64,000 nt of DNA from contig NZ_CP117437.1 of the NCBI RefSeq assembly GCF_030687535.1, positions 5,577,501-5,641,500 on the forward strand. Direction: 5' to 3'. Below are positions 38,427-49,098 of this stretch, one piece after another. Position numbers and translations under genes: made by a program. Below the pieces are notes generated by a model. The model was not told the DNA's origin, did no database searches, and saw only the letters and a list, made by a program, of their open reading frames with translations. How positions within the stretch are numbered: position 1 is the stretch's first letter; the number at the start of each line of letters is the position of its first letter. Source of the DNA: Pseudomonas sp. FP2335. GTDB lineage: Bacteria; Pseudomonadota; Gammaproteobacteria; Pseudomonadales; Pseudomonadaceae.

Positions 38427-41400
38427 GGGACTTGCTCCAGTAGGCGATGCTTTCCAGCAGCACCGACTCTTGGTACGGCTTGCCGAGGTAGTCGTTGACG
38501 CCGATGGCCATGGCGCGGTCGCGGTGTTTCTGGCCGGTGCGTGAGGTGATCATGATGATCGGCAGGCGCATCAGGCGCGGGTCGTTGCGCACCTGGATCG
38601 CCACTTCGAAGCCGTCCATGCGCGGCATTTCGATGTCGAGCAGCATCAGGTCCGGGGTGTGTTCTTCAAGCACGGCGATGGCGTCGATGCCGTCTTTGGC
38701 GGTCAGGACGTTCATGCCATTGCGCTCCAGCAGGCGGCTGGTGACTTTGCGTACGGTGACCGAATCGTCCACCACCAGCACCAGCAGCGGGCGTTTTTTC
38801 AGCGGGTCGTTGAGCACCAGCGGCGCGTCCACTGCCTGCGCCGGCAAGGCCGGTTGGCGGGCACGGATGTGCGCGAGCAAGTCGATGATCAGCACCACGC
38901 GGCCATCGCCGAGGATGGTCGCGCCGGACAAGCCCTGTACCCCGGCAAACTGCGGGCCCAGGCCCTTGACCACAATCTCCCGCGTGCCGGCCATGGCATC
39001 CACATGCACCGCCACCCGCCGTTCATTGCATTGCACCAACAGCACCGGCACCGGCTGGTATTGGCCAAGCAGCTTGGGACGGCTGACGGTGTGCAGCAGG
39101 TCGCCCAGGTAAAACAGTTCGTAGCGCTGGCCGGCGTATTCATAACGCGGCGGATCTTGCTGATAGTGCCCGGCCAGCTCGTGGGGCAGCACCCGCACCA
39201 GGCCCTCGATGGTGTTGAGCGGGATCGCGTATTGATCGTCCGCACACTGCACCATCAGCGCCCGGTTGACCGACACGGTAAACGGCAGGCGAATGCGAAA
39301 GTGCACGCCGACACCCGGCGTCGACTCAATAAACATCGAGCCACCGAGCTGGCGCACTTCTTCATGCACCACGTCCATGCCCACGCCGCGCCCGGAAATC
39401 TGGGTGATCTTTTCCGCCGTGGAAAAACCCGGTTGCAGGATGAACTGCAACACGTCGCGGTCGCTGATCTCCTGGTTGGGGTCGAGCAGGCCACGCTTGA
39501 TCGCCTTGCGCCGCACCGCTTCGAGCGGCACACCGGCGCCGTCGTCGCGCATGTCGAAAACGATGTCACCGCCTTCGTGGGTCAGGTCCAGGGTAATGCG
39601 ACCCTTCTCCGGCTTACCCGCCAGCAGGCGCGCATCACGGGACTCCAGGCCGTGGTCGACGGCGTTGCGCAGCATGTGTTCCAGCGGCGCCGCCATGCGT
39701 TCCAGCACGTTGCGATCCATCTCGCCTTCGGCGTTGCCGACGATGAATTCGACGTCCTTGCCCAGCTCGCCCGCCACCTGGCGCACGATGCGCTTGAGCC
39801 GCGGCAACATGCGCTCGAACGGCACCATGCGCGTGCGCATCAGGCCTTCTTGCAACTCGGTGTTGATGCGCGCCTGTTGCTGCAACAGATCGTGGGCATC
39901 GCTGTTGCGCCGCTCGAGGGTGTCCTTGAGGTCGAGCAGGTCGGAGGCCGATTCAGACAAGGCGCGGGACAGTTGCTGCAACTGCGAATGGCGGTCCATT
40001 TCCAGCGGATCGAACTCTTCATAACCCAGGCGCTCGGCCTCGGCCTGCTGGCGGCTGAGGATACGGCCCTGGGTTTCGGTGTCGAGGCGCCGCAGTTGGT
40101 CGCGCATGCGCTCGATGGTGGTTTCCACCTCGCTCAGGGCAATGCGCGCATCATTGACCTGCTGCTCGATACGCCCACGGAAGATCGAGGTTTCACCGGC
40201 CAGGTTGACCAGGTCATCCAGCAAGTCGGCGGAAATCTTCACCATGTCGGCAGCGGGATCAACCACCGTCTCGGCCTTGCCTGCCGGCAACGCCACCGGC
40301 AGCACCGGCTCGTTGCTCGGGTGCACCAGGCTTTTGATGCGTTCGATGAGTTTGTCCACCGAGCCCACCGGCAAGCCGTCCGCGACCGCATCGATCATCT
40401 GCGCCAAACGGTCGTGACAACCTTGCAGCAGCGCGAACAGTTCCGCCGACGGCGCGAGCAAACCGGCCGACAAGCCTTCGTAAAGAAACTCCAGCTCGTG
40501 GGCCAAATCGCCAATCGGGCCGATCTCGACCATGCGCGCGCCGCCCTTGAGGGTATGCAGGTCGCGCAGCAGGGTTTCGACTTCCTGGCGGTTGCCTGGC
40601 TCGGCCTGCCAGCGCAGCAAGGCACTGCCGGAACTGTCGAGAATATCGGCGGCTTCTTCGAGGAAAATATCCAGCAACTCAGGGTCGGCGCCGGGGCTTT
40701 CCAGCGCCTGGGGCGCGGTGGGCGGCGGCGCGCTTTGGCGCAAGGCACGCACCTTGGCCACCAGTTCGGCGCTGTCGCTCAGGGGCTGTTGGTGTTGCAG
40801 TTCTTCCAGTTGCAAGGCCAGCCGTTCATGGCTGGCCATCAGCACCTGGGCCAACTCGGCGGAGTAACTGTAGCGGCGGTCTACCAAGCCTTCGTAGAGG
40901 CCTTCCAACTCATGGGCCAGCTCGGCCACCGGGCCGATTTCGGCCATGCGCGCACCGCCCTTGAGGGTGTGCAGGTCACGTTGCAGTGACGACAACGGTG
41001 CGCTGCTCTCGGGCTCCAGCAGCCAGCGCTTGAGGGACTGCCCGGCGCTGTCGAGGATGTCCACGGCTTCTTCGAGGAAGATCTCGACGATCTCGTCGTC
41101 CACTGCCGTCTCGTGTTCCAGTTTCGCCGTGGCGGCGCCCAGTTCGGCGATGCTCAGCGCGTGGCTGCCGTCGCTCTTGACCAGGCCAGTGGCGGACGGG
41201 TCGAGGGCTTCGTCCAGCAGTTCGCGCAGGGCTTGCAGGCGGGTGGGCACCGGGTTGATTTCCTGGCCGGCGGCCAGTTGGTCGAGCATGTTGATCAGCG
41301 CGTCATGGGCCAGTTCGGCCTCGTGGAAGAAGCGCTCGCTGACCGCCAGGCTGCTCTCTTCCACGGCGCCGTACAGATCAAGCAGCGCTTCGCAGAGTTC

Positions 41401-44238
41401 GTCAATGGCGTGCAGGTCGGCGATGTGCGCGCCCTCCCCCAGCGTGGTCAGCTCGTCAAGCAGCGCAGTGAGTTCCTGGCGTTCGCCGGGGTGCTGTTGC
41501 CAGCGGCGCAGCAGGGTTTCGGCATCGAGCAGGATGTCCATGCCCTGGGCCAGGAAGTTGGCGATCAATTGTGGGTCGCGCTTGATGCGCAGGCCGGTGT
41601 TCGGCGCATCGAGCAGCGCGGCCAACTGATGATCGAGCAGGGCCTGGATGCGCTTGATCAGGTCCGGCGCGCCTTTGATCGGTGCCAGCGGGTCGCGGTC
41701 CAGGTGGCGCAAGCCGCGCTGGAACAGGCCCTCGGCTTCCAGCAGCAACTCCACCTCATCCAGGTCCAGCGGCAGGCGATGGGCCTTGTACTCGCGGGTC
41801 AGGTGATCCAGCGGGCGCGCCAGTTCGGCGATAGGCAACACGCCGGCCATATAGGCGCTGCCCTTGAGGGTATGCAGGGCGCGTTGCAGTTCATCGCTGA
41901 CTTGCAGCGGCACATGCTCGGCGGCCTGGTGCAGGAAGTGGTTGAGGCTTTCCAGGTGGCTTTGGACCTCGTTGCGGAAGATCTCCAGCAGCATCGGGTC
42001 GTGGGGTTCGGCGGCAGGTGCCGGCGCGCCGCTGGCCAGGGCGTGAGCGCGGGCGGCCAGGGCGTCGACTTCATCGCGTTGGTGCTGGTCGTCAGTCGCG
42101 AAGTCGGCGATCAATTCCGGCAGCAGGGCGACGGCGTCGTCCAGCACCTGTTGCACGTCGGGCCCCAGCGCCACGCTGCGTTCCAGCACACGGTTGAGCA
42201 AGTTTTCCACGGCCCAGGCCAGCTCCGCCAATACCAGCGCACGCACCATGCGCCCGCTGCCCTTGAGCGTGTGGAAGGCGCGGCGCATTTCGCCCAAAGC
42301 CGCCTTGTCGGCGCCGTTGGACAGGTGGCGGTGTAGCACGTCGAGGACTTCATCGGTTTCTTCGAGGAACACTTCGCGCAGTTCATCGTCGATCGGTTCT
42401 TCGTCGGCCGGTGGCGGCAGCAGGCTGCCGGGGCGTTGCAGCGCCGGCGGGTTGAGCCGCGACGTGGGGTTGGCCAGGGCATCGAACTGCGACTGGCTCG
42501 GCGTGGCGTCCACCGTCAACGCGCCGTCCGGTGCCGCCAGCGCCTGGCGCCAGGGTTTCTCCGCCGGCAGGTAACCCAGCGCCGCCAGGCCCTGGGTGGC
42601 AGTTTCCAGGACCCGTTCGCCATCGGCGTCGGGGTCCTGGAGCATGCGTTCGAGGTAGTACTCCAGGCTGCTGATCACATCGGCAAAATGCCCCAGCTCG
42701 GTTTCGGACGGCGGCACCTCGTTGACCATCAACTGTTCGTCGACGTAATGGGTGCAACCGCGCATCAGGCTCGCCGCCCGTGGCAGCGGGATCATCGCCA
42801 GCGCGCCGCGCACCTGGCTGAGCAGTTCCGGCAAAGACTCCAGGCGCTGGCTGTCCCAGTCGGCTTCGACGCAATCGATCACCAGTTCCTTGGCCTGGCG
42901 CAGGCACTGGCAGGACTCGCGGATCACCAACTGGTGGATCTGGGTCAGGTCGGTGGTGGGCAGGCGGCTTTCCTCGCGGCTTTCCGGCTCGACCGTGCCG
43001 ACCATTCCCGCCAACGTGGCTTCGACGTAGAGCAAGGCACCGGCGACGTCCATCAACACGGCGTCGTTGGGTTCGCGCTGGCCCTGGGCCAGGCTCAGCA
43101 CCACGGCGAGTTGGTCGATGATCACTTTGCGCGGCTGGCCAAAGCCCAGCACTGCCAGGGTATCGGCGATCTGCCGCAGTGGTGCGAGTAGCGCATCGAG
43201 GTCGCTGGTGTGCTGGCGGTCGCTGCGCACGAACAGGTCGAGGCGCTCCTTGACCCGCACCAGCTCTTCGCACAAGGCGCCGAGCACCGAGCCCATGGCG
43301 TTGCGATCCGGCCCGGCCAGCCGTGCGCGTTCGGCGTCTACCACGGCACTGTCGGGCAAGGCTTCGTCGAGACCGTAACGTTCCTTCAGGCTTTGCATGC
43401 GCGGTGTCGGCCGGGTGACCTTGGCCACGTAGAACAGCAGGCTCTTGAGCAGGTCATCCGGCGCCGGCTGGTTGATCCCGCCGATGCCCTGGGCCAACAG
43501 GCGCTTGAGTTGCTTGTCACTGGCCTTGAGCAGGCTGCGCAGTGCCGGGCTGTTGGCGATCACGCCGGTGAGCATGCCTTCGACCAGCGCCGAGGTGACT
43601 TGCCACAGCGGCAACAACGGCGCGCCCTGGCACAGCGTTTCGAGGCGGGCGAAAACCCGTGCCATGTCTTCCAGGTTGCTGGGCCCGTGGTCTTCACGCA
43701 GCAGCCCGGCAAGGGCTTGTTGCAGCAGTTGGTGCCACTGGCGCAGTTGTTCTTGCAGGTCGGGTGGCGCACGTTGGGCCAGCACGTCGTCGGGCAGCGG
43801 CGCAATCGACAGCAGTTGCGGGCTGAACAGGCTGGTTTCCGACAGCAGGCTTTCACCCCGCGCACTGCGCAGGTCGTTGAGCAACGGCAACACCACCAGC
43901 GGCAGGTCGCGGCGGGCGCTGTGCACGCGGTCAAGGTACAGCGGCAGTTGGCCGAGGGCTTGTTGCAGCAGGCGCACGCTTTCGTCGCGCTGGCTGACCT
44001 GGCCGGCCTGGAAGGCCAAGGCCAGGTGCTCGATCTCTTCGGCCAGCAGCGCCGCGCCGTAGAACTCGACCATTTGCAGCGCGCCATGCACCTGGTGGAT
44101 ACCGGCCAGGCACTGGTCGATGACGGCGCTGTCGTTGGTTTCGACAAACGCATCCAGCGCCGAACGGGCCTGTTTCAGGGTTTCGGCAATGTCGCCCTTG
44201 ACCCATTCGAGGGCCACGTAGTCGTGCCGATCAACCAT
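38419..44238 (-). CDS. chpA: Hybrid chemotaxis histidine kinase ChpA
   Basis: 1939 residues, shorter than P. aeruginosa ChpA (about 2470). Four canonical phosphotransfer (HPt) domains show HTLKG, with histidines at about 656, 789, 1090 and 1228; an HPt-like N-terminus (GIHQVHGAL, about 47-55) may be degenerate. A CheA-type kinase follows (dimerisation helices about 1310-1430; ATPase with MLRNAVDHGLESRD and, later, GRGVGMDVV), then a CheW-like domain, then a receiver domain (VVDDSVTVRK; phospho-site in LMLLDIEMPRMDG). It takes signals from PilJ and phosphorylates PilG and PilH to control type IV pili and cAMP. It lies 185 bases downstream of pilJ; pilK is missing in between. Confidence 0.94.
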   Translation of the reverse strand: MVDRHDYVALEWVKGDIAETLKQARSALDAFVETNDSAVIDQCLAGIHQVHGALQMVEFYGAALLAEEIEHLALAFQAGQVSQRDESVRLLQQALGQLPLYLDRVHSARRDLPLVVLPLLNDLRSARGESLLSETSLFSPQLLSIAPLPDDVLAQRAPPDLQEQLRQWHQLLQQALAGLLREDHGPSNLEDMARVFARLETLCQGAPLLPLWQVTSALVEGMLTGVIANSPALRSLLKASDKQLKRLLAQGIGGINQPAPDDLLKSLLFYVAKVTRPTPRMQSLKERYGLDEALPDSAVVDAERARLAGPDRNAMGSVLGALCEELVRVKERLDLFVRSDRQHTSDLDALLAPLRQIADTLAVLGFGQPRKVIIDQLAVVLSLAQGQREPNDAVLMDVAGALLYVEATLAGMVGTVEPESREESRLPTTDLTQIHQLVIRESCQCLRQAKELVIDCVEADWDSQRLESLPELLSQVRGALAMIPLPRAASLMRGCTHYVDEQLMVNEVPPSETELGHFADVISSLEYYLERMLQDPDADGERVLETATQGLAALGYLPAEKPWRQALAAPDGALTVDATPSQSQFDALANPTSRLNPPALQRPGSLLPPPADEEPIDDELREVFLEETDEVLDVLHRHLSNGADKAALGEMRRAFHTLKGSGRMVRALVLAELAWAVENLLNRVLERSVALGPDVQQVLDDAVALLPELIADFATDDQHQRDEVDALAARAHALASGAPAPAAEPHDPMLLEIFRNEVQSHLESLNHFLHQAAEHVPLQVSDELQRALHTLKGSAYMAGVLPIAELARPLDHLTREYKAHRLPLDLDEVELLLEAEGLFQRGLRHLDRDPLAPIKGAPDLIKRIQALLDHQLAALLDAPNTGLRIKRDPQLIANFLAQGMDILLDAETLLRRWQQHPGERQELTALLDELTTLGEGAHIADLHAIDELCEALLDLYGAVEESSLAVSERFFHEAELAHDALINMLDQLAAGQEINPVPTRLQALRELLDEALDPSATGLVKSDGSHALSIAELGAATAKLEHETAVDDEIVEIFLEEAVDILDSAGQSLKRWLLEPESSAPLSSLQRDLHTLKGGARMAEIGPVAELAHELEGLYEGLVDRRYSYSAELAQVLMASHERLALQLEELQHQQPLSDSAELVAKVRALRQSAPPPTAPQALESPGADPELLDIFLEEAADILDSSGSALLRWQAEPGNRQEVETLLRDLHTLKGGARMVEIGPIGDLAHELEFLYEGLSAGLLAPSAELFALLQGCHDRLAQMIDAVADGLPVGSVDKLIERIKSLVHPSNEPVLPVALPAGKAETVVDPAADMVKISADLLDDLVNLAGETSIFRGRIEQQVNDARIALSEVETTIERMRDQLRRLDTETQGRILSRQQAEAERLGYEEFDPLEMDRHSQLQQLSRALSESASDLLDLKDTLERRNSDAHDLLQQQARINTELQEGLMRTRMVPFERMLPRLKRIVRQVAGELGKDVEFIVGNAEGEMDRNVLERMAAPLEHMLRNAVDHGLESRDARLLAGKPEKGRITLDLTHEGGDIVFDMRDDGAGVPLEAVRRKAIKRGLLDPNQEISDRDVLQFILQPGFSTAEKITQISGRGVGMDVVHEEVRQLGGSMFIESTPGVGVHFRIRLPFTVSVNRALMVQCADDQYAIPLNTIEGLVRVLPHELAGHYQQDPPRYEYAGQRYELFYLGDLLHTVSRPKLLGQYQPVPVLLVQCNERRVAVHVDAMAGTREIVVKGLGPQFAGVQGLSGATILGDGRVVLIIDLLAHIRARQPALPAQAVDAPLVLNDPLKKRPLLVLVVDDSVTVRKVTSRLLERNGMNVLTAKDGIDAIAVLEEHTPDLMLLDIEMPRMDGFEVAIQVRNDPRLMRLPIIMITSRTGQKHRDRAMAIGVNDYLGKPYQESVLLESIAYWSKSHA

Positions 44239-44305
44239 AACTGCTCCGCTTAGAATTCGTGGGTTGCTGGTAGTGCATCGCTCTCCAGACCAGAGGAGAT
44301 CAACT

Positions 44306-44393
44306 GTGGGAGCGGGCTTGCTCGCGAATGCGGTGGGTCAGCCGGCATCTGTATTGGCTGACCCACCGCATTCGCGAGCAAGCCCGCTCCCAC
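44306..44393. repeat. REP doublet inside the pil-chp cluster
   Basis: Forward core GTGGGAGCGGGCTTGCTCGC and reverse complement, 88 bases, between pilJ and chpA, exactly where pilK lies in P. aeruginosa. It may affect how much transcript passes from pilJ to chpA. Confidence 0.93.
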
Positions 44394-44423
44394 ACAAGCC
44401 CGCATTCACATTGGGATGGTATT

Positions 44424-46475
44424 TCAATCATCCACCTGCTTGGCGGGCGGGAGGGTGAACCCCGACACCGACCTGCGCAACTGGCTGGCCATTTTCGCCA
44501 AATTGCCGATGCTCTCGGCGGTCGCGGTCGAGCCCGAAGACGTCTGGCTGGTGATCTGCTGGATCACGTTCATGGTCAGCGAAATCTGCCCCGCCGAAGA
44601 CGTCTGTTGCTGCGCCGCATTGGAGATGCTCTGGATCAGCGCCGCCAGGGTTTTCGACACGCCTTCGATCTCTTCCAGCGCCACCCCAGCGTCTTGCGCC
44701 AGCCGCGCGCCGCGTACCACTTCGGTGGTGGTCTGCTCCATGGAGATCACGGCTTCGTTGGTGTCGGCCTGAATGGCGCGCACCAGGGTTTCGATCTGCC
44801 GCGTCGCCGCCGAGGAACGTTCGGCCAGGCGTTGCACTTCATCGGCGACCACCGCGAAACCACGCCCGGCATCCCCGGCCATGCTCGCCTGGATCGCCGC
44901 GTTGAGCGCGAGGATGTTGGTCTGGTCGGCGATGTCGTCGATCAGGCTGACGATGTCGCCAATTTCCTGGGACGACTCGCCCAGGCGCTTGATGCGCTTG
45001 GCGGTGTCCTGGATCTGCTCGCGGATGTTGTCCATGCCGTGGATGGTGTTGTGCACCACCTCGTTGCCTTTGTTGGCGATTTCCACCGAGCGCTCCGCCA
45101 CCGCCGAAGATTCGGCGGCGTTGGCCGAAACCTGGTCGATGGACTGGGCCATCTGGTTGATCGCGGTGGACGCTTCGGCGATCTGCTGGGCCTGATGCTC
45201 CGAGGCCTGGGCCAGGTGCATGGCGGTAGCCTGGGTGTCCTGCACTGCGCCCGCGACCTGGCCGGCGGTGAGGTTGATGGTGGCGACCAGGTCGCGCAAC
45301 TGGTCGACCGAATAGTTGATCGAGTCGGCGATGGTGCCGGTGAAGTCTTCGGTCACCGAGGCGGTCACGGTGAGGTCGCCGTCGGCGAGGTCTTCGATTT
45401 CATCGAGCAGGCGCATGATCGCGTTCTGGTTGCGCTCGTTCTTCTCGGCGGTTTCGTGCAGTTGGCGATTGGTCTCGCGCACCATCACCAGGCCGATCAG
45501 GATGATCGAAGCCAGCGCCAGCAAGCCCAGCACGTAGCCGCCGATGGTATCGAAGGTGCGCCCGCTGGCGAGGTTTTCAAACCCGGTGGCCAGGTGCGAG
45601 GCTTCATCGAGCAGGGTTTGCGAGAGGTTGAAGATGTTGCTCGCCGACGCACGCACCTGGAACAGTTGCGGCGAGGTTTCGAGGATTTCATCCACGGAGC
45701 CGGAGACAAACTCGAACAGCTCCGCAATCTCCGCCAGCCGCGCACGGGCGTCGCGGTCCTCGACCTGGGTGATGCGCAGCCCGGCGTTGCCCTGGAGCAT
45801 GCCGTTGAGCACCTGGCCGAAGCGGTTGGCATCACGGCCAAACGCATCGGCGGCCTGCACGGCGGTTTCGTCGCCGGCGAGCACGGTGTTGACCGCACCG
45901 AGGATGCGTTCGGCGAGCAGCGATTGGCGCTGGGCCAGCGCCACCTGGCTGGCCGGGGCGCCGCGTTGCAACAGGATGTCGACGACTTTTTCCGACTCCA
46001 TCTGCAATTGCGGCACGGTTTCGGCGAGGGTCGCGGCCACCTGGTGCAGGGACAGCACGGTCTGTTCGCTGGCGAGGATCGCGTCGGTGTTCTTCAGCAG
46101 CGCTTCCCAGTCGGTCTGCACCGCACGCATCTCGGCGCGCACCGCGCTGGGGGCGGCGGGCAGGCCGGTTTGCGGGTCGCCTTTTTTCAGGTAGCCCCAA
46201 CGCTGGGCGAAGTCGTTGCGCGCCTCGCCGAGCAGCTTGAACGCGGCGGCTTTACCGGCGGCGGCTTCGGTGGCGTTCTTGGCGATGCGCTGGGACAACA
46301 CGCGCAATTCACCGGCGTGGCCGATGTACTGCTTGTCGTAGGTGGACTGGGTGTTGAGGTAGGCGAAGTTGGCAAACAGCAGCATGATGAACACGATCAG
46401 CGCGATAAACAGCACGATGATCTGTGAGCGGCTGTGCGAGGCGGCCTGGGGTTTGGGCGTGGTAGCGGTGGTCAT
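44424..46475 (-). CDS. pilJ: Type IV pilus methyl-accepting chemoreceptor PilJ
   Basis: 683 residues, one more than the P. aeruginosa protein as I recall it. A membrane helix at about 19-40 ([20 protein letters not shown]), a long periplasmic part with PilJ-type repeats, a second helix near 325 ([19 protein letters not shown]), a HAMP-like linker and the cytoplasmic signalling hairpin, with tip [22 protein letters not shown]. It senses surface contact or pilin and signals to ChpA through PilI. Its ATG overlaps the pilI stop by 4 bases. The start at 46475 is chosen because the longer frame lies within pilI. Confidence 0.94.
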   Translation of the reverse strand: MTTATTPKPQAASHSRSQIIVLFIALIVFIMLLFANFAYLNTQSTYDKQYIGHAGELRVLSQRIAKNATEAAAGKAAAFKLLGEARNDFAQRWGYLKKGDPQTGLPAAPSAVRAEMRAVQTDWEALLKNTDAILASEQTVLSLHQVAATLAETVPQLQMESEKVVDILLQRGAPASQVALAQRQSLLAERILGAVNTVLAGDETAVQAADAFGRDANRFGQVLNGMLQGNAGLRITQVEDRDARARLAEIAELFEFVSGSVDEILETSPQLFQVRASASNIFNLSQTLLDEASHLATGFENLASGRTFDTIGGYVLGLLALASIILIGLVMVRETNRQLHETAEKNERNQNAIMRLLDEIEDLADGDLTVTASVTEDFTGTIADSINYSVDQLRDLVATINLTAGQVAGAVQDTQATAMHLAQASEHQAQQIAEASTAINQMAQSIDQVSANAAESSAVAERSVEIANKGNEVVHNTIHGMDNIREQIQDTAKRIKRLGESSQEIGDIVSLIDDIADQTNILALNAAIQASMAGDAGRGFAVVADEVQRLAERSSAATRQIETLVRAIQADTNEAVISMEQTTTEVVRGARLAQDAGVALEEIEGVSKTLAALIQSISNAAQQQTSSAGQISLTMNVIQQITSQTSSGSTATAESIGNLAKMASQLRRSVSGFTLPPAKQVDD

Positions 46476-46996
46476 GCGGCGACATCCATGAAGCCAGGGG
46501 CCTGGGCCAAGGCGAAGGGGCTGAAGACCTGCCATGGCTGATCGCCGTCGAACTGGCCCTGGATAAACGGCGCGCCGGGGGTGACGTTCACCCGCAATGC
46601 GTCTTGTGCGAAATGCTGCATGCCCACCACCTCGTCCACCAACAGCCCGACAAACAGGTCGTTGTATTCCACCACCAGTACGCGCCGTTGCTTGCTCGCC
46701 TTGGACAGCGCCTGGCCGAGGAACCCACCGAGGTCCATCACCGGCAACAAGCGTCCACGCAGATTAGCCACGCCCTTGACCCAGGTCTTGACCCCGGGCA
46801 TTAAAGTGCAGCGCGGCTCATGCAGGACTTCGGCGACTTCGCCCATGGGCGCGACGAACCAGTGCGCGCCCACGCGAAAGCCGATGCCGCTCCAACCCTG
46901 CTGCCGGGTTTCCTGGGACGGCAGGTCGGCAGCCAGCAGGCGGCAGCGGCGGTCGATGTCCAGCAACAGCTCGAAGGCGGTTTGCGACTCGGTCAT
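46472..46996 (-). CDS. pilI: Twitching motility CheW-like adaptor PilI
   Basis: 174 residues with a CheW domain: [48 protein letters not shown] and [12 protein letters not shown]. It couples the receptor PilJ to the kinase ChpA. It lies 12 bases after pilH and overlaps pilJ by 4 bases, so the pilGHIJ genes form one operon. Confidence 0.94.
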   Translation of the reverse strand: MTESQTAFELLLDIDRRCRLLAADLPSQETRQQGWSGIGFRVGAHWFVAPMGEVAEVLHEPRCTLMPGVKTWVKGVANLRGRLLPVMDLGGFLGQALSKASKQRRVLVVEYNDLFVGLLVDEVVGMQHFAQDALRVNVTPGAPFIQGQFDGDQPWQVFSPFALAQAPGFMDVAA

Positions 46997-47008
46997 GATC
47001 GCCTGCCG

Positions 47009-47374
47009 TCAGCCGGCCAACACCTTGTTCAGGGTGGCGATCAGGGTGTCTTCATCCACCGGCTTGGTAAGGTAATCCTTGGCGCCCTGGCGCGCGCCCC
47101 AGATCTTGTCGGTTTCCTGATCCTTGGTGGTGATGATGATAATCGGGATGCCGTTGGTTTCCGGCTCCTTGGACAGCTGGCGGGTGGCCTGGAAGCCATT
47201 GAGGCCCGGCATCACGATGTCCATGAGAACGGCATCGGGTTTTTCCTGGCGGGCCAGGGCCACGCCGTCTGCGCCGTTTTCGGCCTTGAGGACTTCGTGG
47301 CCATGCTTTTCCAGCATGCCGGTCAATTTGTACATTTCAGTCGGCGAATCGTCGACGATCAGAACACGTGCCAT
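47009..47374 (-). CDS. pilH: Twitching motility response regulator PilH
   Basis: 121 residues, a single receiver domain (ARVLIVDDSPTEMYKL; phospho-aspartate in AVLMDIVMPGLNGFQ; conserved lysine in YLTKPVDED). In P. aeruginosa PilH dampens signalling and works with the retraction side of twitching. Start at 47374 (MARVLIVDD), the usual PilH start. Second gene of the pilGHIJ operon. Confidence 0.95.
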   Translation of the reverse strand: MARVLIVDDSPTEMYKLTGMLEKHGHEVLKAENGADGVALARQEKPDAVLMDIVMPGLNGFQATRQLSKEPETNGIPIIIITTKDQETDKIWGARQGAKDYLTKPVDEDTLIATLNKVLAG

Positions 47375-47420
47375 GGTTTTCCCCACTAACTTGGTAGACG
47401 CCGGCCCTTGTGGGGCGGTG

Positions 47421-47828
47421 TCAGTGTGCTTGTTCTGCTGCGGCGAAGGCAGGCACGTAGGCCTTGATCGCGCCCAGCAGTTCTTCCTTGCTGAAAGGCT
47501 TGGTCAAAAACTGATCGACACCGACGATACGCCCCTTGGCCTTGTCGAACAGGCCGTCCTTGGAGGACAGCATGATCACCGGGATCGACTTGAACGCCGG
47601 GTTGTTCTTCACCAGGGCGCAGGTCTGGTAGCCATCCAGGCGCGGCATCATGATGTCGACAAAAATAATGTGCGGGTGATGATCAACAATCCGCGCCAGG
47701 GCATCGAAACCGTCGATGGCCGTGATGACCTCGCACCCCGCGTTCTTCAACAGGGTCTCGGCGGTACGGCGGATCGTCTTTGAATCGTCGATCACCATCA
47801 CTCTCAAGGCGTTGGAATGCTGTTCCAT
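47421..47828 (-). CDS. pilG: Twitching motility response regulator PilG
   Basis: 135 residues, a single receiver domain: LRVMVIDDSKTIRRTAETLL, phospho-aspartate in IIFVDIMMPRLDGYQ, lysine in FLTKPFSKEEL. PilG is the positive output of ChpA, promoting pilus extension and cAMP synthesis. The ATG at 47828 is the standard start. First gene of the operon; the 239-base gap to the divergent gshB should hold both promoters. Confidence 0.95.
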   Translation of the reverse strand: MEQHSNALRVMVIDDSKTIRRTAETLLKNAGCEVITAIDGFDALARIVDHHPHIIFVDIMMPRLDGYQTCALVKNNPAFKSIPVIMLSSKDGLFDKAKGRIVGVDQFLTKPFSKEELLGAIKAYVPAFAAAEQAH

Positions 47829-48067
47829 ATCTGCTCTACCATCGCCACAGCGAATCGGTTTTCGGTGTGTACTGCCTGACGTCTCACAGGGTGAGTGCCG
47901 CAAGCCTTGGATCTCAAGGGCTGCTGCGCTGTGGCAGTCTTTTTAGCACAGTCTCCGGGCGCAATCTATCGAGCAACCGGCCAGGTGGTTTTTCCTTGAC
48001 CCACAACAGCCGCAGCGCCACTCTGACGCCACTTTTATGCGCCCTAATTTGCTAGAGGAAATCCCCC

Positions 48068-49021
48068 ATGAGCGTTCGCGTCGGCATTGTCATGGACCCT
48101 ATCGCCAGCATTTCCTATAAAAAGGACAGCTCGCTGGCCATGCTCCTGGCCGCCCAGGCCCGCGGCTGGACCTTGTTCTATATGGAACAGCGCGACCTGT
48201 ACCAGGGCGACGGCGAGGCCCGCGCGCGCATGCGCCCGCTGCAGGTGTTTGCCAACCCCGAGAAGTGGTTCGAACTGGGAGACGAAACCGACAGTTCCCT
48301 GAGCGACCTGGACGTGATCCTGATGCGCAAGGACCCGCCGTTCGACATGGAGTTCGTCTACTCCACCTACCTGCTGGAGCAGGCCGAACGCGCCGGTGTG
48401 TTGATCGTCAACAAACCGCAAAGCCTGCGCGACTGCAATGAAAAGCTGTTCGCCACCCTGTTCCCACAATGCACGCCGCCGACCGTGGTCAGCCGCCGTG
48501 CCGACGTGTTGCGTGAATTTGCCGCCAAGCACGGTGATGTAATCCTCAAGCCGCTGGATGGCATGGGGGGTACGTCGATCTTCCGTCACCGCGCCGGCGA
48601 TCCGAACCTGTCGGTGATCCTGGAGACCCTGACCGCCCTGGGCACCCAGCAGATCATGGGCCAGGCTTACCTGCCGGCGATCAAGGACGGCGACAAGCGC
48701 ATCCTGATGATCGACGGCGAGCCGGTGGATTACTGCCTGGCGCGGATCCCGGCAGCCGGCGAGACCCGTGGCAACCTGGCGGCCGGTGGACGTGGCGAAG
48801 CACGGCCGCTGTCGGACAAGGATCGTTGGATCGCCTCCCAAGTCGGACCAACCCTGCGGGAAAAAGGCCTGTTGTTTGTAGGCCTGGACGTGATCGGTGA
48901 GCACCTGACCGAAATCAACGTCACCAGCCCGACCTGCATCCGCGAGATCGACAACGCGTTCGGCACCAATATCGGCGAAATGCTGATGGCTGCCATCGAT
49001 CGCAAGCTACAAGCCAAGTGA
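48068..49021 (+). CDS. gshB: Glutathione synthetase
   Basis: 317 residues, ATP-grasp fold. It joins gamma-glutamylcysteine and glycine. Family motifs: VGIVMDPIASISYKKDSSLAML at the start, LIVNKPQSLRDCNEKL, ILKPLDGMGGTSIFR, and LFVGLDVIGEHLTEINVTSPTCIREID near the end. Next to pilG and ahead of tonB, as usual in Pseudomonas. Confidence 0.97.
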   Translation: MSVRVGIVMDPIASISYKKDSSLAMLLAAQARGWTLFYMEQRDLYQGDGEARARMRPLQVFANPEKWFELGDETDSSLSDLDVILMRKDPPFDMEFVYSTYLLEQAERAGVLIVNKPQSLRDCNEKLFATLFPQCTPPTVVSRRADVLREFAAKHGDVILKPLDGMGGTSIFRHRAGDPNLSVILETLTALGTQQIMGQAYLPAIKDGDKRILMIDGEPVDYCLARIPAAGETRGNLAAGGRGEARPLSDKDRWIASQVGPTLREKGLLFVGLDVIGEHLTEINVTSPTCIREIDNAFGTNIGEMLMAAIDRKLQAK

Positions 49022-49098
49022 CATAGAACAGCCGGACACAAACCAACATTGCGTTATCATGCGCCACCTGTGAAACGCGCGATGTTGGTTCCTCTGTC

